A model generated the notes under the pieces. That model made no database searches. It saw nothing but the letters and a program-made list of their open reading frames with translations, and was not told the DNA's origin. The translations under genes were made by a program, and so were the position numbers. Of a stretch of 64,000 nt of DNA, positions 1 to 10,029 are shown one piece after another (position 1 is the first letter of the stretch; the number at the start of each line of letters is the position of its first letter). The DNA lies in NCBI GenBank assembly GCA_001766655.1, contig MJCC01000001.1, positions 1,723,171-1,787,170 of the forward strand. The letters run 5' to 3'. This DNA is from Phytomonas francai (taxonomy: Eukaryota > Euglenozoa > Kinetoplastea > Trypanosomatida > Trypanosomatidae).

Positions 1-888
1 CAGTGTAAATCTCTTTGTTTCGTAAAAAAAAAAACGGTAAACGCTTTCTTTTGATACGAAAGGGTTATTTTATATTATCACTATTATTATTATTGATGTT
101 CACAAAAATGTTTGGATATCAAGATCTTTGATACTAACACAAATAAAAAAAACACGGAAAACTATCTTCTAATGAAAAAGAGGAGGGTGTTTTAAAATAA
201 ACTATGGATGTTAAAGTTTTTTTTTTTAGGGGGGGGCGATCCAATCATTATGCTTTGATATCAACACATTCATTCTGAAAGGTTGTAAAGCATTTAAAAA
301 AGCGTGTAAAATCATTCTTTAGTTGGAAAAATGCCTGCCCTATAAAATAAGAGCATAACATGTATGGAGTAGATATGTAATTCAGTACACCCACACAGTT
401 GTTTCCCTCGATAAGTCAACACAGAACTATAAGTGTTCCTTTAAAACCGACATAAAGCAGCAAGTCTATGAAAGAAGCGCATACTGTCTAAGATTATTGT
501 CATCTATTTCCAACATGTCCTTTCCTCTTTTCATCACTTCTTGGAAGTTGTTGTTTTTTATCTGAACACGCCTTATATTACTCTGACTTACTTCTTCATT
601 GTAGGTTAAAAAGTTCAATATCGATGGCAACCTATTGTTTGTGTGTGCCGTTGCAAGATGAAAGTGTAGGGGAAATAAAATTTACTATGACCTCCTGTAT
701 TAATTTTCACATCATAGAATGTTCTGAAACCTTTAAAGAGGGTCCTTGAACTCTTTAATCCGAGGGTTTTCCCCGTAGCTTTAGCAGGAGTTTACTATTT
801 TCTCTGAGAGTCAGCATCTAAGAAATGAAATAGGCTCTAAAAGCATACCTTATTTTCTTTGCAAAAACCTACAGATGCACACACACAC

Positions 889-921
<33 letters not shown>

Positions 922-1211
922 GATATATATATAGATAAATACATAGTAAACGCATACCCCCACACAAATATACACAGAATGCTCAAAGACAACTAGCGCC
1001 CCCCTTCAATACCATCTAGAGTAACCACTAGTTCAAAAGGAAAAAGTAAGCAAGATAAATACAGGTTTCAAATGGTTTATTTAGTAAAATATAATCTATA
1101 AAAGACCTCTGAACAGCCCATGGGCTCCCCGTCAGAGCAGGCTTCATGCACGGGATAATACCACCTGCGCATGCTGGGCCGCCGCCTCCTTTTGCCTTCG
1201 CCTTTTCCGGA
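1..1211. other. AT-rich gene-free region, 3' of the KCTD gene
   Basis: No frame here looks like a protein. The stretch is AT-rich, with poly-A and poly-T runs, a G run near 231-237 and a long CA/TA microsatellite at 878-932. It lies downstream of the BTB/KCTD gene on the coding (minus) strand, so it should hold that gene's 3' UTR and polyadenylation region plus the spacer to the next gene outside the window. No tRNA or other RNA gene was recognised by eye. Confidence 0.6.
878..932. repeat. (CA)n/(TA)n microsatellite
   Basis: About 44 bases of alternating CA with one interruption (acgc) run directly into an ATATAT stretch. The same CA-then-TA junction recurs at 23112-23151. Such dinucleotide tracts are common in kinetoplastid intergenic DNA. 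No function is claimed. Confidence 0.95.
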
Positions 1212-2843
1212 TTACTGCCGATTCCTATGCATCAACAGCCCTTTTGCCTCGTCTTCCTGGACGATGCGGATGCGGGACGAGACCTTCATCGTCACCGCGA
1301 AGCGCAGTCGCTGGGCACGACCAATCGAGATCATCTTTGTGAAGTTCTTCAGGGCGTACTCGACGAACCCCTTGTCCATATCCACCAGGATGGAGATGTA
1401 ATCCCCGTTGTCGATCTTCTCCAGGTTCTCCTCCTTGCGGTGGTATGGGAAGTTGGAGTAGAAGACGCCGGACATGTAGTACACGCAGCTGTTCGCCGTC
1501 TTGTGGAACTCCTGGTCCTTGCTGACACAGGCGTCCGAGATGAGCCCGACGCCGACGTAGTCCGCGGTGAGGACCTCGTACGTGATGCGGTGGCGCCCCG
1601 TCACAAGCACCACGTCCCCGACAACGGCGACGCCGTACATGACGCGGAGGCGTGTCTGCTCCGGGCTGACGCCGGGGCCCGGGCGGAACTGCGCCGTCCC
1701 GGGGGGGGGCGCGGGCTCGAGCAGGCGGCGCAGCCCCGGCAGGCCGTAGTACCGCGCGTCCGTGCGCAGCCGCCGCAGCGCGTCCTCGTCGAGGGTCTGG
1801 AAGTGCCGGTAGCCGCGCAGGTAGTTCAGGACCTGGCGAAAGGTCTCGGGGTCGCGGTCGAGGAAGATGGCACCGCTCGGGTCCGTGAAGACGCCCACCG
1901 CCGCGTCGCCCTTGGCCTCGCCCGCGTGCGCGCGGAAAAGGGCCTGGAAGAAGGAGCACGGCGTCTCCGGCGACGAGGCCGCCCTGGCGTCGGCCTCGTC
2001 GGCGAGCCCCCGCGCGCCGCAGCGCCCCGGGCTCGTCCCGCAGGCCCCCAGAAGCGTCTGCACGGGCACGGTGAAGAGCTCACCCCCAACGTTCAACCGC
2101 ACCACGGGAAGCTTCCGGCGGCCGTTATGATCTACCTCCTCCAACAGCGCGCTTGCTTTCTCTTCCGAGGCGGACATTTCATCGATCAGGTCGCTGAGCT
2201 GCTTCTCTACAATAATGTACTCCGTCATCTCCCCCTGCATCGCTTGAATGACTTTGGCGGCAGAATTACCAGCACTGCAGAACTCCTGCCGCAGGAGCTC
2301 GCACGGCATGGAGCCGGCGATCGAGAGCCCTGAATTCTCGTGCGGCTGGTGTAGACTACTATTTGACGATGACGATGGGGAATCGTATGGATTCTCGTTA
2401 CGAGAATCACTCGATGAAGAGCGATTACTCTCGCGATCTTCTGCTGGCTCAGCTCGCTGCGAGGCTTCGGTTACTCTGGATCGTCTTCGATTTCCTCGTC
2501 TCTCTATGGGACTCGTCCGAGAGGATTCCTTTTTATCCGATAAGTTTGAGGGCACTAAAGGGGTCAGTGATAAGGAGCGCTTGCGCTTTCCTGGTCGAGA
2601 AAATGTGTAGAACGGTTCTTGGGAAAAGGTTGTGGCGGCGAGAGGCTGTGATGTACTACTTAACATTTGGTTGCCAATCGTGTCACTGGCAGTATCACCA
2701 GCATTCGGATCCCCACCCGATATTGCGCACTGGTGTGGGGAAAACGCGGGCTGCTGAGGGTTTGGCGTGGTGCGGTTACGTCGGTAATGAAACTGATTGC
2801 CCTGTCTCGCAGTCAAAGGTGTTTTGAAACGCGGGCGCGGCAT
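1212..2843 (-). CDS. BTB/POZ (KCTD-type T1 domain) protein with C-terminal SPRY-like domain
   Basis: This 543-residue protein has a T1/BTB domain of the KCTD class at about residues 245-376. It shows the start motif RLNVGG, then FLDRDPETFRQVLNYLRG and YYGL, all typical of KCTD proteins, which often oligomerise or serve as Cullin-3 adaptors. The T1 core carries an insertion of roughly 30 residues rich in Ala, Gly and Arg. Residues 1-230 are Ser/Arg-rich and look disordered. The last 130 residues (GDYISILVDMDKGFVEY and its surroundings) resemble a SPRY beta-sandwich. The open frame extends six codons further to a TTG. I chose the ATG at 2843 (MPRPRFKTPL). GC content is very high around the BTB core and lower at both ends. 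The BTB call is firm; SPRY and any ubiquitin-ligase role are inference. Confidence 0.75.
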   Translation of the reverse strand: MPRPRFKTPLTARQGNQFHYRRNRTTPNPQQPAFSPHQCAISGGDPNAGDTASDTIGNQMLSSTSQPLAATTFSQEPFYTFSRPGKRKRSLSLTPLVPSNLSDKKESSRTSPIERRGNRRRSRVTEASQRAEPAEDRESNRSSSSDSRNENPYDSPSSSSNSSLHQPHENSGLSIAGSMPCELLRQEFCSAGNSAAKVIQAMQGEMTEYIIVEKQLSDLIDEMSASEEKASALLEEVDHNGRRKLPVVRLNVGGELFTVPVQTLLGACGTSPGRCGARGLADEADARAASSPETPCSFFQALFRAHAGEAKGDAAVGVFTDPSGAIFLDRDPETFRQVLNYLRGYRHFQTLDEDALRRLRTDARYYGLPGLRRLLEPAPPPGTAQFRPGPGVSPEQTRLRVMYGVAVVGDVVLVTGRHRITYEVLTADYVGVGLISDACVSKDQEFHKTANSCVYYMSGVFYSNFPYHRKEENLEKIDNGDYISILVDMDKGFVEYALKNFTKMISIGRAQRLRFAVTMKVSSRIRIVQEDEAKGLLMHRNRQ

Positions 2844-3167
2844 TTTGACGTATAATTTCAACCTCCTATAAAAATAATGTAAATACTAACAATGTAGTAA
2901 ATCCTACACGAAAAGGACGCAAATAATATAAGAAAGTTTTAATAATGCAAACAAACAAAAAAAAACACTGGAATAATAACAGGATCTACTTGAAATAGAA
3001 AGATGCATAAACCCAAAAGGATACAAAAGGTAGGGAAACATAATGGTGGCAGAAATGGTTTGAGTAAATAAGGAATTAAAAGACGTAAAAATATACAAAC
3101 ACAAAGCCAATAGAAAACTAATTCAATGTATCTTTAGTTTTTTCAGGGGTGGGGGGGTAGAGGGGGA
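2844..3167. other. Intergenic spacer, KCTD to TRAPPC9 genes
   Basis: AT-rich spacer with short poly-A runs and a G-rich tract (3148-3166) just past the TRAPPC9 stop codon. It should hold the 3' UTR of TRAPPC9 and the 5' UTR of the KCTD gene. No coding frame or RNA gene was seen. Confidence 0.6.
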
Positions 3168-6100
3168 TCAGACTTTATCGTTCTCTGTGTGGACAGCATG
3201 GACTTTCAAACAGTGCGTAATCTCACGTTCACAGCTATCCGATAATGTGATAGAAATGTTGTGATTCCCTGTTTTGAAGATGAAAAGTTCAAGAAGGCAA
3301 TTGTACACATATCTACCTTCCTCGCCCACGAGGGTAGTAGAGTCTACAGAACCCGACAGAATGCCAATATCGGGGTGGTAATCCATGTAAATTTGAACAC
3401 GTAATGGAATAGCACGCTTCCAGGGAGCGCTAACCAGCAGATGGAACTTTATCGGCGTCATGACGGGAAGCACAATCGGCTGGTTCAGCGAACCGGACAA
3501 CTCGGATGCGGACCCTGAAAATTCGATAGGTTTTATCCTAGTCTTTGGCAGAGAATGGTCTGGTGCCAATTCAGATGAGATCTCTCTATTACTTTCTGCA
3601 TTCATACGCAATTCACTTATTAGGGTTCTCTCTAAAACCATGCCGTGCTCCTGTCCTTCCTTCTCTACCTCAATCATACTTCTTTGTGGCATGCTCATCC
3701 TACTGACGCTGTGCGATTTGATACCATAAGAACGACACGTCCGGCTTTCCAAACGTTGTCTACAGCGACTGGAGGCATGAGGCCTAGATGGCACCTCAAT
3801 ATTCACACTAACGGAACACTCGTCTAACGGCTCCGTGCACAACACCTCCTGAGAAACCAAGCTTAAGTCCAGAGGCTGCTTCCCTGTGCAATTTGGAAGC
3901 TCACAAATCGCCCAGTGGACATAGAAGATATACTTCGCGGCATCCTGCTCGGAAGTTTGCTGGTTCGTACCCCCAGACGTGTGGTAGGCAATGTCGTTGA
4001 TGTTGACTGGCGCCGTGACGTGCTCGCTGCCGGGCACGATGAAGGCATCTGGTAGTTCGGCAAACGGCAGTGTGCTGAGCCGCAGCTCCACGCTATACCG
4101 CGGGCTCCGGTTTCGGATACAAATGACCACAAAACGCTTGTCCCTACTCAGGCGAACTTTGCTGACAGCAACGCTGGGGGCGTAGAAAAGTCTCATTCTC
4201 GTTTCGAAGACGCGCCTTGGGATGACGCCCATGACAGGAACCGCGGCGGGCACGTCGGGTGGCATCTCGGGCTTCTCGTGCGGCAGCGCGCAGTCGACGC
4301 GGAAGATGAGGAAATGAGCCTCCGGCGCCGCGATCTCCGCCGGGGCCCGCAGGTGGACCGGGATATGCACCACCTCACCCGGTCGCAGCGTCTGGCAGTC
4401 CATGGCCTGCAGCGCCGTTCGTTTGAGGCTCACCGAGACATCCCTGTTCATCCCCTCCATGCAACCTTCGCAGTCCTCCAGCAGACAAGACTCCCCGTGG
4501 GCGGAGATGGAGAGGTACGGAATCGAGACCTTGCCGCAGTTCACCACACGAACCGAGAAGTCCGCGCACTGACCACTAAAGATCTCGAGTTCGCTCACGC
4601 TCACGGAGCACGAGACGAGCGGCAGCCGCTCCAGAACCGGGATCGTCAGCTTCGGCTCCGGGAAGTTGCTTATCAAGGGCTGCAGGAGGCCGAGCCCGTG
4701 CACGCACATCTCGACCCCCTCGATGCACACCAAGCCTTCCACGGTGGGCTGCACGCGCAGCGGCACCGTCGTCTTCGCGCGCGGCGCGATCCAGAGGTCG
4801 GGGAGGGAATAGCTGACGGGGGCGCGGGGCCCGATCGCGTCCGCCGCGGGGCCGTCGTCGAGGTCGCGGCAGGCCCGGCAGCGAAGCGCGACCGACGCGA
4901 GCCGAAGCCGGGAGCGGAGCGGGTTGGCCAGCGTCACGAGGACGGTGCCGACGTCGCCGACGGCCCACACGACGCGGCTGCGCAGCCGCCGCCCGTTCAG
5001 GCACAAAATCGTCAGCTTCAGGCGCTGCGTGTCGATGAAGGTGAAGATCGGGCCGCCGATGGGGACGGTCTTCGGGGAGAGGTGCGGGGACAGCGGCAGC
5101 ACCTCCCAGCTCGAGAGAAGGGGGGCGAGCAGGGGGGAGGGCGCGATGCGCAGATCCACCCGGAGGGCCTCGTGCTGCAGGGTGCCAAAGAGCCACTGCT
5201 GCGCTTGCGGGGAGAGGTAGTTTGAATAGCGAAAGAGCAGCAGCGTAGCAACACGGCAACACGCCCTACTATACCCACCCTCCTCGAGGAGGAGACTGAC
5301 AAGCTCCATCAGGATAGGAACGTGAAGCGAAAGTGCTCTGCCTTCCATCTTGGTTTTCTCCTTGTTGTTAATCGGTCTAGACGTGACCTCAGGACTGAAA
5401 CGTTGTGACATCCGATCGCCAATACTTCCCCCTATACTAGCCTCCATCGACCGCCTAGAAGTATAACTATTAACCAGGGCACTGCCATTATCACCATTAT
5501 CACGCAGTGAGTTGCAGGAGCAAAAGACATTGTAGAGCACATCGTTCGAAATCTCACTCTCAAATTCTGGAATGCACAGGTCCACACCGATGAGCACGCA
5601 TGCCCGAAGTATGGAACGAATCGCAGCTGCGTAAAAATGATCCTTACGATCAATTATGGCGAGATCAATGAGTAGCGAGACACCTTTTCGCTTCCACCCA
5701 GCGTACAATGCCAGGAAAACAAATAGGTGAATCACTCTTTGCTTCAGAGTCTTAGTTGGCCTCTCAAGCATAACTCGCGCACTTCCGAGCACCTCCATAA
5801 AATCCCGAGAATGTCCCCGAAACGCCAGAAAACTCGCCAGTTTTAGACGCGTCTCCAAATCTCGATCACGAAGTAAAAGCTGACCATAGTCCCTTGCTGC
5901 ATGGCGCAGCTGACGAAGAGATTCTTTGAGATACACCTCAATTTCGTTAAGACCACGGGTAAGAATTTCGCTAGTAAGAGTTTTGAATTCATGACCTAGG
6001 ACACAGGGTTGCATGTCATCCGTCAGCTCGGATTTATGAGCCGCCATGAAGCCCCGCGAGCGCTCGAGAAGGGTGCTGAGCTGAACAAGATTAGAATTAA

Positions 6101-7421
6101 TCGGCTTGACGACATCGCGTTCCAGACGTTGCTTCATTGAGCTGCTCACACAATAGTGCTTAAACGCAGCAATGGTATTTGTAATATTCTTTTTGATGGT
6201 GCTTAAGACCATGTGGAGTTGATCTAGCTTTGCGATTAAGGACTGATCCCACTGAGTGGCCCCGCTTTGCATAGCGAAGATGGTAGAATTGATGGTCGGA
6301 AGGGCAGCTATTATAGGTTTCCACTGTTGATAACGTGCAGCCGCAATGGATTCAAGGACTGCGGAGCACCATAACGGATTCGTGTCCCCGGCAAAGGCTG
6401 TTTGCCCATAGTTCTGAATGGCTCGATCAAATGCACCAATCTGACATAAAATGTCACCCTTTCTTTTCAGCATTACGCTATCTGCAGGCGCGGAATTGAG
6501 GGCCTGCTTCATAATCGAGCTCGGCGAATTCGGAACAGTGTTGAGCCGAGACTGATTTGATCCTGAACTTTCCCCCTTTGGCGAGTCATTAAAGCAAATT
6601 TCTTCCAACATAGAGCGAATCACACGATACGCAAGTTTTTCCATAATAGTTTGAGCGGTTTTGCAAATCGAGGAGGTGGTAAATACTGGTGTAAAAGTGA
6701 GATATTCTGAGGAAATGGACTGTAAAAGCTCGTTTTCCACATCCGGGGGTGGGTTCACAACGACGCACTGGCAAACATCACCAGCATATCGAGCCTCTAA
6801 GACCCTTTTGACTGCGTTTAATGCATGTGGAAGCTTAATGGAAGAATTGCAGACATTTACTACAACCACAACAGCTCGGAAGGCGCGATGGGAATCCATA
6901 TATTCCCACTGAGAGGTGGATTGATCATTTACAATACAAAACTGTAAGTAAGCCTCCTTGGCATAAACTGCATCAGGCGTTAAAGGAGGAGATGGCAATG
7001 ACGAACTCTTACCCTCAAATTTGGACTCAGTAGCTCTGCTAAGCTTCACGCCAAAGCCGGACTCAAAAGCGTCTTTGAGTCGTTTCATGCTTATCACGGT
7101 TTGGTCAAAGCATGCCCGCTTCAGCTGCAGCTCATAACCACTTACTAATTTATCGCTAATCTCGCTTGATAAGAATATTCCCTGTTCATGATAGCCTAGG
7201 GAAGCATTTGTGGGCAAGGATGCCTTTTTATCAGTTGATTTGAGGTCACTGTCTGCCTTCATACATAGCGAAAGTGGCAGCCATAGAAGCCGCACTAGAC
7301 TGTGTTGTTCAAGAGTGCTACTGCTAGTCGGGTAAAAGAATGAGCCTGACCGCAAAATATGTTCAGACATGATTGGTATTACCTTTACTTTTTTTCTACC
7401 AGTCCTCATAGAATAGTTCAT
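3168..7421 (-). CDS. TRAPPC9/Trs120-like subunit of the TRAPPII tethering complex
   Basis: A protein of 1,417 residues, in the size range of Trs120/TRAPPC9 (about 1,150-1,300). The clearest signature is at about residues 315-362, where KRKGDILCQIGAFDRAIQNY is followed by PLWCSAVLES. This matches the family block in which GDL..LAG..DDAL..Y precedes LW..ALEG. The C-terminal half is beta-rich and Ig-like, as in Trs120, and residues 640-720 are low-complexity. Trs120 is specific to TRAPPII, which acts on late Golgi and recycling membranes as a Rab exchange factor. A second TRAPP subunit (Bet5) is encoded at 37046. Start: ATG at 7421. In-frame ATGs 4 and 17 codons further in are possible alternatives. 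The stretch 4200-5220 is far richer in GC than the rest of the gene. Confidence 0.72.
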   Translation of the reverse strand: MNYSMRTGRKKVKVIPIMSEHILRSGSFFYPTSSSTLEQHSLVRLLWLPLSLCMKADSDLKSTDKKASLPTNASLGYHEQGIFLSSEISDKLVSGYELQLKRACFDQTVISMKRLKDAFESGFGVKLSRATESKFEGKSSSLPSPPLTPDAVYAKEAYLQFCIVNDQSTSQWEYMDSHRAFRAVVVVVNVCNSSIKLPHALNAVKRVLEARYAGDVCQCVVVNPPPDVENELLQSISSEYLTFTPVFTTSSICKTAQTIMEKLAYRVIRSMLEEICFNDSPKGESSGSNQSRLNTVPNSPSSIMKQALNSAPADSVMLKRKGDILCQIGAFDRAIQNYGQTAFAGDTNPLWCSAVLESIAAARYQQWKPIIAALPTINSTIFAMQSGATQWDQSLIAKLDQLHMVLSTIKKNITNTIAAFKHYCVSSSMKQRLERDVVKPINSNLVQLSTLLERSRGFMAAHKSELTDDMQPCVLGHEFKTLTSEILTRGLNEIEVYLKESLRQLRHAARDYGQLLLRDRDLETRLKLASFLAFRGHSRDFMEVLGSARVMLERPTKTLKQRVIHLFVFLALYAGWKRKGVSLLIDLAIIDRKDHFYAAAIRSILRACVLIGVDLCIPEFESEISNDVLYNVFCSCNSLRDNGDNGSALVNSYTSRRSMEASIGGSIGDRMSQRFSPEVTSRPINNKEKTKMEGRALSLHVPILMELVSLLLEEGGYSRACCRVATLLLFRYSNYLSPQAQQWLFGTLQHEALRVDLRIAPSPLLAPLLSSWEVLPLSPHLSPKTVPIGGPIFTFIDTQRLKLTILCLNGRRLRSRVVWAVGDVGTVLVTLANPLRSRLRLASVALRCRACRDLDDGPAADAIGPRAPVSYSLPDLWIAPRAKTTVPLRVQPTVEGLVCIEGVEMCVHGLGLLQPLISNFPEPKLTIPVLERLPLVSCSVSVSELEIFSGQCADFSVRVVNCGKVSIPYLSISAHGESCLLEDCEGCMEGMNRDVSVSLKRTALQAMDCQTLRPGEVVHIPVHLRAPAEIAAPEAHFLIFRVDCALPHEKPEMPPDVPAAVPVMGVIPRRVFETRMRLFYAPSVAVSKVRLSRDKRFVVICIRNRSPRYSVELRLSTLPFAELPDAFIVPGSEHVTAPVNINDIAYHTSGGTNQQTSEQDAAKYIFYVHWAICELPNCTGKQPLDLSLVSQEVLCTEPLDECSVSVNIEVPSRPHASSRCRQRLESRTCRSYGIKSHSVSRMSMPQRSMIEVEKEGQEHGMVLERTLISELRMNAESNREISSELAPDHSLPKTRIKPIEFSGSASELSGSLNQPIVLPVMTPIKFHLLVSAPWKRAIPLRVQIYMDYHPDIGILSGSVDSTTLVGEEGRYVYNCLLELFIFKTGNHNISITLSDSCEREITHCLKVHAVHTENDKV

Positions 7422-7775
7422 ATAGAATGGAAATAGTTCTTAATTCTATTTTATTGTGTCTAAGTAGACAAATTTTGATAACCATTCATATTCTAGTATA
7501 GATATACCACGCGCATTCAACCAAGCTAGCCATACTGAGCTCGGAGAGGGGAATGGTTTGTCTGCTATGTTGCGTTAAATTCATATAAATCTCATTGTAA
7601 AAATTCAGTAATCTGCATCATCGTCTAGTTATTGATACAAACAAACAATGATCGATTAAAGTAATTTTGTGTTTTGTTTAATTCTAGTTATGTATACGAT
7701 CCTAGCTGAAGACGGGGCAGATATTCATCAATTATATATGAAGAATATGCGTGTTCAGTAAAATAGTACGATTCT
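7422..7775. other. Intergenic spacer upstream of TRAPPC9
   Basis: AT-rich, no plausible frame. On the minus strand a short pyrimidine-rich stretch and the sequence CTACTTAG (around 7460-7470) precede the TRAPPC9 start and could be the splice-leader acceptor, but the tract is weak. Confidence 0.5.
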
Positions 7776-9518
7776 TCATGGGTTTAACAATAGGTGCCCA
7801 AACGTGATAGCCTTGATGGGTGCACGGGCCAGTGTATCCTGCGTGCCAATTTTATAGTAGAAAATCCCCTTCATGGAGACCGGGCCCTCATCGTGATTGA
7901 CAAAAGTGAGATTAAACTCTTTCGCGTTATCTTTTCTTTTCACCGCCTCTCCTTCACCAGACCTATTGAATGACCCAGTGGCATCTGCTGATACACTAGC
8001 CTCGGCTTTTTCGGTGACTGACTGGCTATGCTTCTCACCACTCGCAAGTTTTGATTCCTGACCAAAAGCAACGTCATCTGACATAGCTCCATCTGAAGGT
8101 TCCGTTTCTGTGAGGCTACCCTGAAAAGTAAATTTTCCAAGATCTCGCTCCTGCAGCAGTGCCATTACATCACGAGGATGCAGGTATCCTGTCGTTTCCA
8201 CCATACTATTCGTCTTTATGTACAAGGAGGTAAAGTATGAGTTGACAATCTGAATATAGGCACAGCGATCAAGCGGTTCGAGACGAAAGCACACCGAGAA
8301 GATCAAGTGGGCTTGGCCAAAGTATCCCCTTCCCACATGTGCTCGATTGACATATTCTGGGTCAAACGGTGATACCAACGCTGTAAGCTGTAAATCCTCA
8401 TTCTGAGAGGAACAGTTGCATGTGATACGATCACACACCAACCGTGTGAGCTCTGACGTGTTATACTGAGCCGCATGTAATGCGCTAGCGTCAATTCGAT
8501 CACAATCAGCAAGAAAAACTGTTGCTAAGGGGAAATTTTCCTTGTGATGAAATGCAATGCACTCTCGGACGATCCCCACAGCACCAGCGGAAATGACTGC
8601 GGTGCTATTAGTCTCGTCCTGCGGAGAGTGATGAACATCAGAAGCGCTTCCTTTGGGAGCCATGTCAGATGAAAGTTGTGAGGATGAATTGTCACCGTCT
8701 TCACTGGCGAGCACACGCGTTGACGCATTTTTCACGGGACCGGCATTAGAACTTCGTAGGACGCTGTCTGGAATGAAATCTTCCTCAGAAAGCGGCGCCG
8801 ACACCCGCAGCGCTTCGGTAAGACGCCTGTCAGTATCATCCTCAAGTACTTTCTCAAGGCGCGACTTCAGCCAAAGGAGTTCTCGATATCGCAAAACCTT
8901 TAACGCAACGGGATTGAGATTCATCAGAGCACTGGGTGCACCCTCACGCATCTCACAGTGAGGGACCACAGCGAGCTGCTTTTTCCGGAGATACTCCCTC
9001 GCGGCCTCCGCGCTCAACCCCTCTGGTGGAAGGCTAACAGCAACCGATTGGTCATCGGCGATTGCTGCCGTTCGTGTCGATGGAGCCGACCGATTAGCCT
9101 CGTCGTGGGAAGGAGGAGTCGGTTCTCTAGAGCCATCTAAAACAGCCCGCAAGTCTGCACGGCAAACGTCGTATAGCGTATCTGGATCGAGCGCCCAGCA
9201 CTCTGATGCAGGCCTGTCAAGATACGAAGACTGTGCTTTGGAGGAGCTCCACATGGATGCCCCTAATCCACCAACCATATGAGATGTACCGTCTGAAAAC
9301 AGGTGAGCATTTGAATTTTTCTGATCGTCAAACCCATAAGAAGTGCCTTGTGACTCTGTGGGTGGAAAAGAATCGTCACCAGAAAACGAATAGACTGTGA
9401 CTAGGGGCCGAGATAGGATAAAGCGAATATCTTGCACGTAATGTGGTTTATGTCTGCATGCCAGCTTCAATTTTTTAAGAATGGAATGATAGACAGGAGC
9501 AAATTTCATTTCTGTCAT
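7776..9518 (-). CDS. Orphan protein, 580 residues, family not recognised
   Basis: I do not recognise a family. The frame is long and single, with no transmembrane segment or signal peptide. It has a basic, structured N-terminus (residues 1-45), a Ser-rich low-complexity stretch, and a helical block around residues 165-235 (NPVALKVLRYRELLWLKSRL). A well-packed block at about 310-460 contains several Cys and aromatic residues (LVCDRITCNCSS, AHLIFSVCFRLEP, CAYIQIVNSYF). After an acidic linker, a short beta-rich end carries FNLTFVNHDEGPVSMKGIFYYKIG. The alternation of folded blocks and Ser/Glu linkers suggests a scaffold or adaptor, but that is only impression. Start: ATG at 9518 (second ATG three codons in). 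A candidate trans-splice acceptor lies at 9939-9940. Confidence 0.7.
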   Translation of the reverse strand: MTEMKFAPVYHSILKKLKLACRHKPHYVQDIRFILSRPLVTVYSFSGDDSFPPTESQGTSYGFDDQKNSNAHLFSDGTSHMVGGLGASMWSSSKAQSSYLDRPASECWALDPDTLYDVCRADLRAVLDGSREPTPPSHDEANRSAPSTRTAAIADDQSVAVSLPPEGLSAEAAREYLRKKQLAVVPHCEMREGAPSALMNLNPVALKVLRYRELLWLKSRLEKVLEDDTDRRLTEALRVSAPLSEEDFIPDSVLRSSNAGPVKNASTRVLASEDGDNSSSQLSSDMAPKGSASDVHHSPQDETNSTAVISAGAVGIVRECIAFHHKENFPLATVFLADCDRIDASALHAAQYNTSELTRLVCDRITCNCSSQNEDLQLTALVSPFDPEYVNRAHVGRGYFGQAHLIFSVCFRLEPLDRCAYIQIVNSYFTSLYIKTNSMVETTGYLHPRDVMALLQERDLGKFTFQGSLTETEPSDGAMSDDVAFGQESKLASGEKHSQSVTEKAEASVSADATGSFNRSGEGEAVKRKDNAKEFNLTFVNHDEGPVSMKGIFYYKIGTQDTLARAPIKAITFGHLLLNP

Positions 9519-10029
9519 TCAAGTATCTTAGTTCCTTTCTTTAACTAATTTATCCCGATAAAGTGCCATTTCATAAGGATTTGAATATAAAAAATAGGGG
9601 GAAATTACCCCATCAAAAGAAAATTAATAGACAGAAGGATATTTTGACTTACATAGGCAACTTCAGAAAGAGGACATAAACGGCACCAGAAATCGACATT
9701 TGAAACAATAATTAAACACCTCAGAACAACCCTCATCAAATAATGTTTTGAATTTCAAAATATAAGATGAGAAAAACAGCAAAAACGCAAAATAAATGCA
9801 CCGGAGATTATAAATCTTTGGTATGATTATAACTTAGTAGTAATTATAATTTTTAAAAAATCACCCGATAAATAAATCAACCTGTAGAAATAGCCCCTTC
9901 GATTGTCATTTTAAACGACTAGTTCAGCAAAAAGCATGCTTAAAAAGAGATCAAACAAAGTGAGCAAGAGAGAGAGAGAGAGAGCAGATTCTTTTTAAAG
10001 GAATGAAAAGAATTGTCGAAAAAATCTAA
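9519..10029. other. Intergenic spacer with GA repeat
   Basis: AT-rich spacer. It holds the presumed 5' leader of the 7776-9518 gene and the 3' UTR of the syntaxin gene. The only notable element is the (GA)n tract at 9965-9984, which is a pyrimidine tract on the coding strand. No RNA gene was recognised. Confidence 0.6.
9939..9984 (-). other. Candidate trans-splice acceptor for the 7776-9518 gene
   Basis: On the minus strand a (TC)n tract (9984-9965) is followed by CTCTTTTTAAG, and the first AG after the tract is at 9940-9939. That would give a 5' UTR of about 420 bases. The form matches the kinetoplastid rule of polypyrimidine tract then first AG. It is a prediction from pattern only. Confidence 0.4.

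Noticed and set aside
4278..5225. 315-residue plus-strand open frame opposite TRAPPC9
   Set aside because: Sits exactly over the GC peak, His/Arg/Asp-rich, no domain.
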